Made by a program: the position numbers and the translations under genes | Notes under the pieces: generated by a model | What the model was told of the DNA's origin: nothing | The model's input: only the letters and a program-made list of their open reading frames with translations | Databases searched by the model: none | Shown: positions 52,108-60,033 of the stretch, one piece after another | Numbering within the stretch: position 1 is the stretch's first letter | How the letters are laid out: the number at the start of each line of letters is the position of its first letter | Source of the DNA: an uncultured Porphyromonadaceae bacterium | GTDB lineage: Bacteria > Bacteroidota > Bacteroidia > Bacteroidales > Muribaculaceae | Direction: 5' to 3' | Length of the DNA stretch: 64,000 nucleotides | Assembly (NCBI GenBank): GCA_902493335.1 | Contig: CABUPJ010000004.1 | Coordinates: forward strand, 1 to 64,000

Positions 52108-53286
52108 TTATTTCACGCCTTTTGCTCCTTTGACACCGCCGCCCATCGAGAAGATGTTCTGGTCATACGAGACGGTCTTGGTCGATTCGTCACGTTTGCG
52201 CTTGAGGGCGAGGCTGACAAGACGTTCCATAAGCTTGTCAAACTTGATGCCGCTGGCTTCCCACAGATAGAACGACAGCGAGCCGGGGATGGTGTTTATC
52301 TCGTTGACATAGATGTTGCGGTTATCGCGGTCGATAATCATGTCGACACGACTGACTCCGTGGCATGAAAGCACGGCAAAAGTCTTGCCTGCAAGATCCT
52401 TTATCAAGGCTGTCTCACTCTCGGGCAGGTCAGCGGGAATTCGTTTCTGGGCCGACTGCATGCCGGTCTTGCCCTTCGAGCCGCCCATATATTTGTCTGT
52501 ATACGAGAGAATCTCACCGCTCTTGATCGGCTCTTCGAGCACCGATGTCTGGTAGTCGTCGCAGTCGCCGAGCACCGAACAGTTGATTTCCTGAAGATTG
52601 TCAACCATGTGTTCGACGATGATGCGTGAAGAATACTGTTCGGCGGTGTTGATCTTGTCGATAAGGTCATCGCGGTCGTGGGCGCGGCCGATGCCGACGC
52701 TCGAGCCGAGGTTTGCGGGCTTGACGATGACGGGATAGCCGAGCTTTTTCTCGATGTCGGCAATCAGCTCGTCGCGTTTCTCAAACCACTGTCGGTCGGT
52801 AAACCACAGATAGTCGACGACAGGAATCCCTGATGCCTGAAGTATCATTTTCATCGTGATCTTATCCATGCCGTTGGCCGAAGCGAGTGTCGAGCATCCG
52901 GCATAAGGGATGCCTATAGTCTCGAGGACGCCTTCGAAGATGCCGTCCTCGCCGTTGGAGCCGTGGAGTACGGGAATCACGACGTCGAACCTGGCATATA
53001 CATCGCTGCCGAACATCAGCTTTTTGGCCTTATAAAGATTATAGTCGCCATATATCGGCTTCATATAGACTTCCTGACACTTGTCGAGCATCGAGGCCGT
53101 GTTTCTGTAGTTGCTGATCTCGAGCAATGCGTCGCCGGTATACCATTTGCCCTGTTTGGTGATATAGACGGGCACGACGTCAAATTTATCCTTATCTATC
53201 GCGTTGATAGCCTGATTGGCTGAAATGACTGAAATTTCATGTTCGGTCGAACGACCGCCAAAAAACACACCTATGGTTGTTTTCAT
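52108..53286 (-). CDS. ddl: D-alanine--D-alanine ligase
   Basis: ATP-grasp ligase making the D-Ala-D-Ala dipeptide for peptidoglycan. The 392 residues are longer than the usual 310-360, because of a longer N-terminal insertion (about 65-90) and a C-terminal tail. Visible are GGRSTEHEISVISA, PVLHGSNGEDG, KPANLGSSVGIGRA and NEINTIPGSLSFYLW. The NTIPG end resembles the branch that also contains Van-type ligases, so D-Ala specificity is probable but not certain. It lies 30 bases after a Mur ligase gene, its natural next step in the pathway. Confidence 0.92.
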   Translation of the reverse strand: MKTTIGVFFGGRSTEHEISVISANQAINAIDKDKFDVVPVYITKQGKWYTGDALLEISNYRNTASMLDKCQEVYMKPIYGDYNLYKAKKLMFGSDVYARFDVVIPVLHGSNGEDGIFEGVLETIGIPYAGCSTLASANGMDKITMKMILQASGIPVVDYLWFTDRQWFEKRDELIADIEKKLGYPVIVKPANLGSSVGIGRAHDRDDLIDKINTAEQYSSRIIVEHMVDNLQEINCSVLGDCDDYQTSVLEEPIKSGEILSYTDKYMGGSKGKTGMQSAQKRIPADLPESETALIKDLAGKTFAVLSCHGVSRVDMIIDRDNRNIYVNEINTIPGSLSFYLWEASGIKFDKLMERLVSLALKRKRDESTKTVSYDQNIFSMGGGVKGAKGVK

Positions 53287-53316
53287 CGTTATTGATTATA
53301 AATAATGTTGTAATGC

Positions 53317-54909
53317 TTATTTAAACGTATCGGGAAGATCATTCTCATAAAGGACAGTATCGCCCGGTGCGACAATCGTTGTCAGAAGCTGCTGGGCGGC
53401 TGCGAACGAATCGACCGTATGGTATTTTGATTCTTCCATACCGCCCTCTTTAAGTCCGTCGACTATAGCGTCACGGTTATATTGACCGACAACGATGGCG
53501 ACATCGGCGCTTGATGCGATTTTCGCGCCGAATTCCCGGTTCAGTTCATACGTGCGGTCGCCAAGCTCGATCATGCCCGGCGTGATGATTATGCGCTTGC
53601 CGCCGGTCATACCCGACAGGACATCGAGAGCCATGCCCGAACCTACGGGATTACTGTTGAAGGCGTCGTCGATGATGACGATGCCGCCGGGTGTGCGTTT
53701 GAGGTTGAGACGGTGCTCGACCTGCTCGATGCGTTCGACCGCATATTTGATTTTACGGTCTGGCACGCCGAGCGCACGGGCCACAGCGACAGCGGCCATA
53801 AGATTCGAGATATTACATTCGCCGACAAGGGTCGTGTGGAGTTTCAGGTCTTCTTTGCCTTCCGACACGACGACAAAGTCTGTGCCGTTGGCCGAATATG
53901 TGACATCTTTTACAGTATATGCGGCATTGGCGATGTCATTGACCGCATAACGTATGCAGTCGACATTGTCGACCTTACGGCCTGCAATCATCCTGAAGTC
54001 GTCGTTGACGACAGCGAGACCGTCGGAAGGAAGCGCGTCGACAAGCTCGAATTTGGTATCGCGCACATTTTCTATTGTCTTGAACGATTCGAGGTGCTGC
54101 GGACCGACGGCTGTCACAATGCCTACCGACGGATGCACAAGGTCGCATATCTCCTTGATATCGCCTTTCTGTTTGGCGCCCATCTCGACGATAAACACCT
54201 CGTTATATGGTTTAAGATATTCTCTCACCGTGCGTATCACGCCGAGTGTCGTGTTGAAGCTGCCGGGAGTCATCAGAGTGTCGAAATGTTCCGACAGTAT
54301 GCGGTGAAGGTAATGTTTGGTGCTTGTCTTGCCGTAGCTGCCTGTGATACCTACTATTTTCAGTCCGGGCATTGATCTGAGCATTTCAGCCGCCTCGTTA
54401 TAGTAACGGCGGTTTATCATGTTCTCGACCGGTTTGAGAATAAAATTCGACAGCATGATTATCGGATGCGACAGACAGTAAAGAGCTGTCATCGTCAGGC
54501 CAATATAAGTGAACGCACACTCGGGAGCCTTCGCAGATGCGAGCAACGCCACAGCTGCAGTGAGCAGCGCGGATACAAGCGATGCCGTCACTATAATTCT
54601 GACCGCGCGACGCGTCATCACCAAAGGTTTCTTGTATTTTGCCGTAGCGAGCTTATATGTGTTCCAGATTGCGAAAAGCCCCATCAGCGATAACACTATC
54701 TGTCCGGCCGTAATGTTTGCGAGCGCCATGAAAACGAGAACAAGCGCTATCAGTCTCGGGAATGACGTAGTGTCGCCGGATGTCTTTATCCACCGCATAT
54801 AGCGGTCGTTACGGTAAGAATTCTGCTGAAGCATCATCAGGTCGCGTCGGAGCTCATAGAACAGGCTCGCGGCTATGATGATGTCGATTAATATGATGTA
54901 GATTGACAT
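53317..54909 (-). CDS. Membrane-anchored MurF-like Mur ligase
   Basis: The central and C-terminal parts resemble MurF, which joins D-Ala-D-Ala to UDP-MurNAc-tripeptide: P-loop GITGSYGKTST (187-197), VEMGAKQKGDI, EHRLN (398-402), DDAFNSNP (414-421). The N-terminal UDP-binding domain is missing. Instead residues 1 to about 155 hold four or five membrane helices (about 1-20, 51-66, 70-90, 103-125, 132-153). Of 530 residues, about 350 are ligase. The substrate may therefore be membrane-linked (a lipid-carried precursor) or different from UDP-MurNAc. I chose the ATG at 54909; a GTG four codons earlier overlaps the hydrolase gene. Confidence 0.86.
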   Translation of the reverse strand: MSIYIILIDIIIAASLFYELRRDLMMLQQNSYRNDRYMRWIKTSGDTTSFPRLIALVLVFMALANITAGQIVLSLMGLFAIWNTYKLATAKYKKPLVMTRRAVRIIVTASLVSALLTAAVALLASAKAPECAFTYIGLTMTALYCLSHPIIMLSNFILKPVENMINRRYYNEAAEMLRSMPGLKIVGITGSYGKTSTKHYLHRILSEHFDTLMTPGSFNTTLGVIRTVREYLKPYNEVFIVEMGAKQKGDIKEICDLVHPSVGIVTAVGPQHLESFKTIENVRDTKFELVDALPSDGLAVVNDDFRMIAGRKVDNVDCIRYAVNDIANAAYTVKDVTYSANGTDFVVVSEGKEDLKLHTTLVGECNISNLMAAVAVARALGVPDRKIKYAVERIEQVEHRLNLKRTPGGIVIIDDAFNSNPVGSGMALDVLSGMTGGKRIIITPGMIELGDRTYELNREFGAKIASSADVAIVVGQYNRDAIVDGLKEGGMEESKYHTVDSFAAAQQLLTTIVAPGDTVLYENDLPDTFK

Positions 54910-54913
54910 GGTT

Positions 54914-55681
54914 TTATGCACCTGTGGTTAAAAAGCTTCGCAGCACGGCCGCAAAGCGGTAGGGATTATCGAGAAAACTGTAATGGCCGCATCCGGGGAA
55001 AGAGACGAGGCCCGAATCAGGAACAAGGCGGTTGATCTTTTTCGCCATCTCCAGTGGTGTGGCCGTGTCGTTCTCGCCCCATATCAGAAGCGTCGGGGCC
55101 TTGATTTGCGGCAGCACGGCCGTGAGATCTTCATTGACGACCTTGCTCAGCACGGCTTTCATCATCGGACTTGCCGAGGCATAGTCACTCGAACCGCGCG
55201 ACGAGCGCATGGCTTCGATATGCTTGTGGGCCCGTTCTTTTCCCATAAAGAGATTTATCGCCGTCTTGGCCGCCTTGAATGAGTAGACCTTTATGTAGTA
55301 TGACAGCTTACGTTTGGGTTTAAGTCCGGCGGCATCGACGAGTATCAGTTTCTCAACGTCGTTGCGCGACGAATACAATATCGATATACGTCCCCCGAAT
55401 GAGTGGCCGAGCAATATCGGTTTAGCAATGGTAAGCTTTTTGACAAAAGCTTCAATCAAAGTGGTGTAATCTTCGACACCCCAGACAGTCGGAGGCTCGT
55501 CGGAACCACCGAAACCGGGAAGGTCAATATTATATACGGTATGTGATTCAGCCGCCACGACTGCTACTGATGCGAGAGTCGCCGCGTTGCAGCCCCAGCC
55601 GTGCATCAATATGATGGGACTGCCGCTGCCGCTGACCTCGTATCTGAGCTTTATACCGTTTATTTCTAAAAATTGTTCCAT
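54914..55681 (-). CDS. Alpha/beta hydrolase
   Basis: A 255-residue hydrolase with the full triad: nucleophile in GHSFGG (about 92-97), acid in WGENDTATP (Asp near 208) and His in CGHYSF (near 236). LMHGWGCN forms the oxyanion loop. No signal peptide, so it is cytosolic. The substrate is unknown. It precedes the membrane Mur ligase by only four bases and ddl after that, so a peptidoglycan-precursor or amino-acid ester/amide substrate is plausible. It follows lptB by 25 bases. Confidence 0.9.
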   Translation of the reverse strand: MEQFLEINGIKLRYEVSGSGSPIILMHGWGCNAATLASVAVVAAESHTVYNIDLPGFGGSDEPPTVWGVEDYTTLIEAFVKKLTIAKPILLGHSFGGRISILYSSRNDVEKLILVDAAGLKPKRKLSYYIKVYSFKAAKTAINLFMGKERAHKHIEAMRSSRGSSDYASASPMMKAVLSKVVNEDLTAVLPQIKAPTLLIWGENDTATPLEMAKKINRLVPDSGLVSFPGCGHYSFLDNPYRFAAVLRSFLTTGA

Positions 55682-55706
55682 TCTATTATCAGATTCTCAG
55701 CCGCAT

Positions 55707-56579
55707 TTAATCAAATTGTTTGCGTCTGAATATGAAATTGCGACCGAGATATTTCTCTCTTACGACAGGATTTTCAGCAAGCTCTTCAGACGTACCCTGA
55801 TAAAGGATGCGGCCTTCGAACAGCAGATAGGCTCGGTCGGTGATGCTCAGTGTCTCGGGCGCGTTATGGTCGGTGATAAGGATGCCGATATTTTTTTCTT
55901 TAAGTTTATAGACAATCGACTGTATGTCTTCGACCGCGATGGGGTCGACGCCGGCAAACGGTTCGTCAAGCATGATAAATTTAGGGTCGATGGCAAGACA
56001 ACGGGCAATCTCGGTGCGTCGTCGTTCGCCGCCCGACAGCTGGTCGCCGAGATTTTTTCTCACCTTCTGCAGACGGAATTCGGCAATGAGGCTTTCGAGC
56101 TTGTCACGCTGATATTCCTTAGTAGTGTCTGTCATCTGGAGCACGGCGCGTATATTGTCCTCGACACTCAGTTTTCTGAACACCGACGGTTCCTGGGCCA
56201 GATAGCCGATGCCGTGCTTGGCGCGTTTATAGACCGGATATTTGGTTATATTGAGATTGTTAAGGAATATCTGACCTTCGTTTGGCTGTATCAGACCCAC
56301 TGTCATATAGAATGTCGTTGTCTTGCCGGCTCCGTTGGGGCCGAGAAGACCGACAATCTCGCCTTGTGTCACGTTGATTGACACATGGTTGACGACAGTG
56401 CGTTTGCCGTATTTCTTGACAAGGTTGTCTGTACTGAGAACGAGCAGGCCGTCATCTGTTTTCTCCTCTGTCTCGACGACAACTTCATCGCCGGCAGGCG
56501 TCTCGACATCAAGTATGTTGATGACTTCCTCGTCAGCGCGGTCTTTTCTGAGTCTGTCTAAATTAAAGCTGAGGGGCAT
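55707..56579 (-). CDS. lptB: LPS export ABC transporter ATPase LptB
   Basis: Powers extraction of lipopolysaccharide from the inner membrane with LptF/G/C. The core from about residue 46 has Walker A GPNGAGKT (80-87), [24 protein letters not shown] and [11 protein letters not shown], all in the LptB style. Residues 1 to about 45 are an extra acidic N-terminal extension ([17 protein letters not shown], then Glu/Asp-rich) that E. coli LptB lacks. The 290-residue length is thus longer than the usual 240. It starts one base after the udk stop. Confidence 0.93.
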   Translation of the reverse strand: MPLSFNLDRLRKDRADEEVINILDVETPAGDEVVVETEEKTDDGLLVLSTDNLVKKYGKRTVVNHVSINVTQGEIVGLLGPNGAGKTTTFYMTVGLIQPNEGQIFLNNLNITKYPVYKRAKHGIGYLAQEPSVFRKLSVEDNIRAVLQMTDTTKEYQRDKLESLIAEFRLQKVRKNLGDQLSGGERRRTEIARCLAIDPKFIMLDEPFAGVDPIAVEDIQSIVYKLKEKNIGILITDHNAPETLSITDRAYLLFEGRILYQGTSEELAENPVVREKYLGRNFIFRRKQFD

Positions 56580-56580
56580 G

Positions 56581-57195
56581 TCAGTTGCGTTTTAAGCGAC
56601 TCTCGATGTAATCGGTCAGCAAATTGATTGCCACGGTGTTACTGCCGCCCTGAGGCACAATCAGATCTGCAAAGCGTTTCGACGGCTCGATATACTGGCA
56701 GTGCATCGGCTTGAGCACCTGTTCGTAGCGGTCAATGACCATCTGGGGCGTACGTCCGCGCTGCACGCAGTCTCGCGCGATGACCCTTATCAGACGGTCG
56801 TCGGCATCGGCATCGACAAAGACTTTGACATCCATCATGTCTCGCAGCACTTCGTCGTTGAGAACAAGAATACCTTCGACGATAACCACGTCGCGGGGCT
56901 CGACTCTGACGGTTTCAGGCTGCCTTGTGCAGGTGAGATATGAATATGTCGGCATCTCGATGGCTTTTCCGGCTTTAAGAGCTTCAAGATGCTCTACAAG
57001 CAGAGGCCACTCGATTGCGGCAGGTTCGTCGAAATTGATTTTACTTCTTTCCTCCGGCGGTATATGACTCGAATCCTTATAATATGAATCCTGCGGAATC
57101 ACAGCCACTTCACCCGTGGGGAAGCTGTTTATTATTTTATTGACGACGGTGGTCTTTCCTGAGCCCGTGCCGCCTGCTATACCAATTATCAGCAT
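56581..57195 (-). CDS. udk: Uridine kinase
   Basis: Phosphorylates uridine and cytidine in pyrimidine salvage. The 204 residues show the P-loop [12 protein letters not shown] (5-16), the substrate segment [22 protein letters not shown] and [17 protein letters not shown]. The length is normal. It leads the minus-strand run udk-lptB-hydrolase-Mur ligase-ddl. Divergent from mlaE. Confidence 0.95.
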   Translation of the reverse strand: MLIIGIAGGTGSGKTTVVNKIINSFPTGEVAVIPQDSYYKDSSHIPPEERSKINFDEPAAIEWPLLVEHLEALKAGKAIEMPTYSYLTCTRQPETVRVEPRDVVIVEGILVLNDEVLRDMMDVKVFVDADADDRLIRVIARDCVQRGRTPQMVIDRYEQVLKPMHCQYIEPSKRFADLIVPQGGSNTVAINLLTDYIESRLKRN

Positions 57196-57331
57196 GATTA
57201 CTTCGGGTTTATTTTAGCCACGAAATTACGAAAAAAAAGCGACACTCGACATTGTTTCTCCATTTTTTACCCAATAATTATCTTTTCGGCAAATCAGAGC
57301 GCTTTGAAGTCGAATATATCCCTAATTTTTG

Positions 57332-57339
57332 TAACTTTG
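57332..57339 (+). promoter_or_regulatory. -7 element for the mla operon
   Basis: TAACTTTG, about 31 bases before the mlaE ATG. A TTTG occurs 25 bases upstream, longer than normal spacing. Confidence 0.5.
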
Positions 57340-57369
57340 TCAGACTAATCAGAAAATTAAAGTCTTTTT

Positions 57370-58119
57370 ATGATAATAACGAATTCAATCGAGACCTTTG
57401 GCCGTTATTGCCTTTTCATGAAAAGGGTGTTTACCTTTCCCGACAAATGGAAAGTATTCGGCAAACGCACAGTCTCTGAAATAATCAAACTCGGACTTGA
57501 TTCCATACCTCTTGTGCTCGTCATATCGATTTTCATCGGTGCCGTGATCGCGATACAGATGCAGCTCAACATAGCTTCGCCGCTCATACCGGCTTATTCA
57601 GTCGGTCTCGCAACCCGCGAAATCATTCTGCTTGAATTCTCAAACTCGATTCTGTGTCTTATACTTGCCGGCAAAGTCGGCTCGAATATCGCATCGGAAA
57701 TAGGCACAATGCGAGTCACCGAGCAGATTGACGCGCTCGAAATCATGGGCGTAAACTCAGCCAACTTCCTTGTCCTGCCTAAAATAATCGCTTTTGTCGG
57801 ATTCATGCCCGTGCTTGCGATACTCTGTATCGGTACATCACTCATCGGCGGCTATCTCGTCGCGGTTCTCACCGACCTTATCACCGTTTCAAAATATGTC
57901 TATGGCCTCCAGGCGCTCTTCAACGAGTGGTATGTCTGGTACGGTCTGATAAAATCTCTCGTCTTTGCCTTCATCATCGCGTCAGTCTCATCGTTCTTCG
58001 GCTATTATGTCAAAGGCGGCGCCCTCGAAGTCGGCAAAGCCAGCACCAACGGCGTGGTATCAAGCAGTATTCTTATTCTTTTGTTTGACGTTATACTCAC
58101 TAAACTCCTGTTGCAATGA
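57370..58119 (+). CDS. mlaE: MlaE-family phospholipid ABC transporter permease
   Basis: Inner-membrane permease of the Mla-type system that moves phospholipids between inner and outer membranes. The 249 residues have five or six membrane helices and the family segments FIGAVIAIQMQ, GKVGSNIASEIGTMRVTEQIDALE and the closing ALEVGKASTNGVV. The stop overlaps the ATG of the ATPase gene by four bases. An MCE-domain (MlaD) partner is not in the window. Confidence 0.93.
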   Translation: MIITNSIETFGRYCLFMKRVFTFPDKWKVFGKRTVSEIIKLGLDSIPLVLVISIFIGAVIAIQMQLNIASPLIPAYSVGLATREIILLEFSNSILCLILAGKVGSNIASEIGTMRVTEQIDALEIMGVNSANFLVLPKIIAFVGFMPVLAILCIGTSLIGGYLVAVLTDLITVSKYVYGLQALFNEWYVWYGLIKSLVFAFIIASVSSFFGYYVKGGALEVGKASTNGVVSSSILILLFDVILTKLLLQ

Positions 58120-58898
58120 TTGAAGTAAAGGATATCGTAAAGTCATTCGACGACCGCACTGTTCTTCATGATGTCAGCGCGACTTTTTATACCGGCAAGA
58201 CCAATCTTATTATCGGTCAGAGCGGTTCGGGCAAGACTGTGCTGATGAAATCGCTTGTCGGCCTCATCAGGCCTGAAAAAGGCGAGATTCTCTTTGACGG
58301 CAGAGACCTCCTCAGAATGTCGTCTGACGAGACAAAGGACCTGCGCAAGGAAATCGGCATGCTCTTTCAGGGTTCGGCTCTCTTCGACTCAGAGACCGTG
58401 CTCGGCAACGTCATGTTCCCTCTCGTCATGTTCACGAAAATGAGTCAGTCCGAGATGCGCGACCGTGCGATGTTCTGCATCGAGCGCGTCAATCTCAAGG
58501 GAGCCGAAAACAAGTATCCTTCAGAGATTTCCGGCGGTATGCAGAAGCGCGTCGCCATCGCCCGCGCCATCGCCCTTAACCCGAAATACCTTTTCTGCGA
58601 TGAACCCAACTCGGGTCTCGACCCCAAGACTTCTATTCTTATCGACGAACTGCTCAGCGACATCACACATGAATATAATATCACCACCATTATCAACACC
58701 CACGATATGAACTCGGTGCTCGGTATCGGCGAGAATATCATCTTCATCAACAAGGGTTATCGCGAATGGGTCGGTGACATGAGCCAGATTTATTCGACAA
58801 CCAACGAGGCGCTCAACGATTTTGTATTCGCCACCCGACTCTTCAAAGAGGTCAAGGAATACGTCAAAGACCACGAAACAAAACAGCGTCCGCGATGA
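58116..58898 (+). CDS. mlaF: MlaF-type ABC transporter ATPase
   Basis: Energises the MlaE permease. The 260 residues carry the Walker A GQSGSGKT (about 34-41), a signature SGGMQKRVAIARAIA in the style of Mla/Ttg2A proteins, Walker B LFCDEPNSGLDP and the switch His in NTHDMN. A C-terminal extension of about 35 residues ends DHETKQRPR. It overlaps both neighbours by four bases (mlaE and holB). Confidence 0.94.
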   Translation: MIEVKDIVKSFDDRTVLHDVSATFYTGKTNLIIGQSGSGKTVLMKSLVGLIRPEKGEILFDGRDLLRMSSDETKDLRKEIGMLFQGSALFDSETVLGNVMFPLVMFTKMSQSEMRDRAMFCIERVNLKGAENKYPSEISGGMQKRVAIARAIALNPKYLFCDEPNSGLDPKTSILIDELLSDITHEYNITTIINTHDMNSVLGIGENIIFINKGYREWVGDMSQIYSTTNEALNDFVFATRLFKEVKEYVKDHETKQRPR

Positions 58899-60019
58899 GA
58901 TTCAGAGACATCCCCGGGCATGAAGACGTAAAAGAACGTCTGAGAGCTATGGCCGACGAGCGCCGTGTGCCGCACGCGCTTTTGCTCGAAGGACCTGTAG
59001 GTTCGGCCAAATTCATGCTCATCAGAGCCTTGGCCCAGTATATCCATTGCGAAAACCATACCCCCGACGGAGACAGCTGCGGCAAATGTCCTTCGTGTCT
59101 TCAACATCAGACGTTCAACCATATCGACACGATATATTCGTTCCCGGTAATCAAAAAAGCCGGCAAATCGACCATCTCGAACGACTGCTTCGGCGAGTTC
59201 AAAAACTTTATCTCAGACTCGCCGTATATGGATATTGAGAAATGGATAGCCATGCTCGGCAATATCAACTCTCAGCCTGTCATTTATGTCGAGGAAGGAG
59301 CCGAGCTTATCCGTCGACTCAACTTCACGGCCCGTCAGTCACTCTTCAAGATAGTTCTCCTCTGGCTCCCCGAACGGCTCAAGGAAGAGACAGCCAATAA
59401 ACTGCTGAAACTCATCGAGGAACCCCACCCCGACACAATTTTTCTGATGTCGAGCGACAACTCGCGTGCCATTCTGCCTACGATATATTCACGAGTGCAG
59501 CGCATCGCTGTCTCACGATACAGCGATGATGAGATTAAACATTTTCTGACGGCCTCATACCCTGTTTCTGAAACTGATGCTGAAACCCTGGCACGACTCA
59601 GCTCCGGCAACGTCATCGAAGCGCTCTCGCTTCTCGACATAAGCAGGATGCGCCAGCAGTTTCTCGACTATTTTATCGAACTGATGCGCAAGGCTTACCA
59701 ACGCAAAATCGGGCTTCTGCGTCAGTGGAGCAACGACGTGACCGCTCTCGGCCGCGAACAGATAATAAAGTTTCTTGATTATGCCTCGCGTCTTATACGC
59801 GAGAACTTCATTCTGAACCTGCATGTCGACCAGCTCAATTATCTGACCGAGGATGAGCGCAAATTCAGCGTCAATTTCGCGCGTTTCATCAACGAGCGCA
59901 ACGTCTTGAAAATGTTCGAGGTTCTCAATAAGGCCCGCGAGGACATCGCCGGCAACGCCAATCCCAAAATCGTCCTCTTCGACCTTGCCGTCAAGACAAT
60001 TCTTCTTATCAAGCAATAG
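58895..60019 (+). CDS. holB: DNA polymerase III subunit delta prime
   Basis: Clamp-loader subunit of the replicase. The 374 residues show the AAA+ fold with a zinc module (CENHTPDGDSCGKCPSC, about 50-66). The phosphate loop is degenerate, GPVGSAK rather than GxxGxGK(T/S), as is normal for delta prime, which does not hydrolyse ATP. LIEEPHPDTIFLMSS and the C-terminal collar helices follow. A paralogue, DnaX, would have an intact P-loop, so this is not DnaX. The ATG overlaps the mlaF stop. Confidence 0.9.
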   Translation: MRFRDIPGHEDVKERLRAMADERRVPHALLLEGPVGSAKFMLIRALAQYIHCENHTPDGDSCGKCPSCLQHQTFNHIDTIYSFPVIKKAGKSTISNDCFGEFKNFISDSPYMDIEKWIAMLGNINSQPVIYVEEGAELIRRLNFTARQSLFKIVLLWLPERLKEETANKLLKLIEEPHPDTIFLMSSDNSRAILPTIYSRVQRIAVSRYSDDEIKHFLTASYPVSETDAETLARLSSGNVIEALSLLDISRMRQQFLDYFIELMRKAYQRKIGLLRQWSNDVTALGREQIIKFLDYASRLIRENFILNLHVDQLNYLTEDERKFSVNFARFINERNVLKMFEVLNKAREDIAGNANPKIVLFDLAVKTILLIKQ

Positions 60020-60033
60020 ATTACGGCATACTG

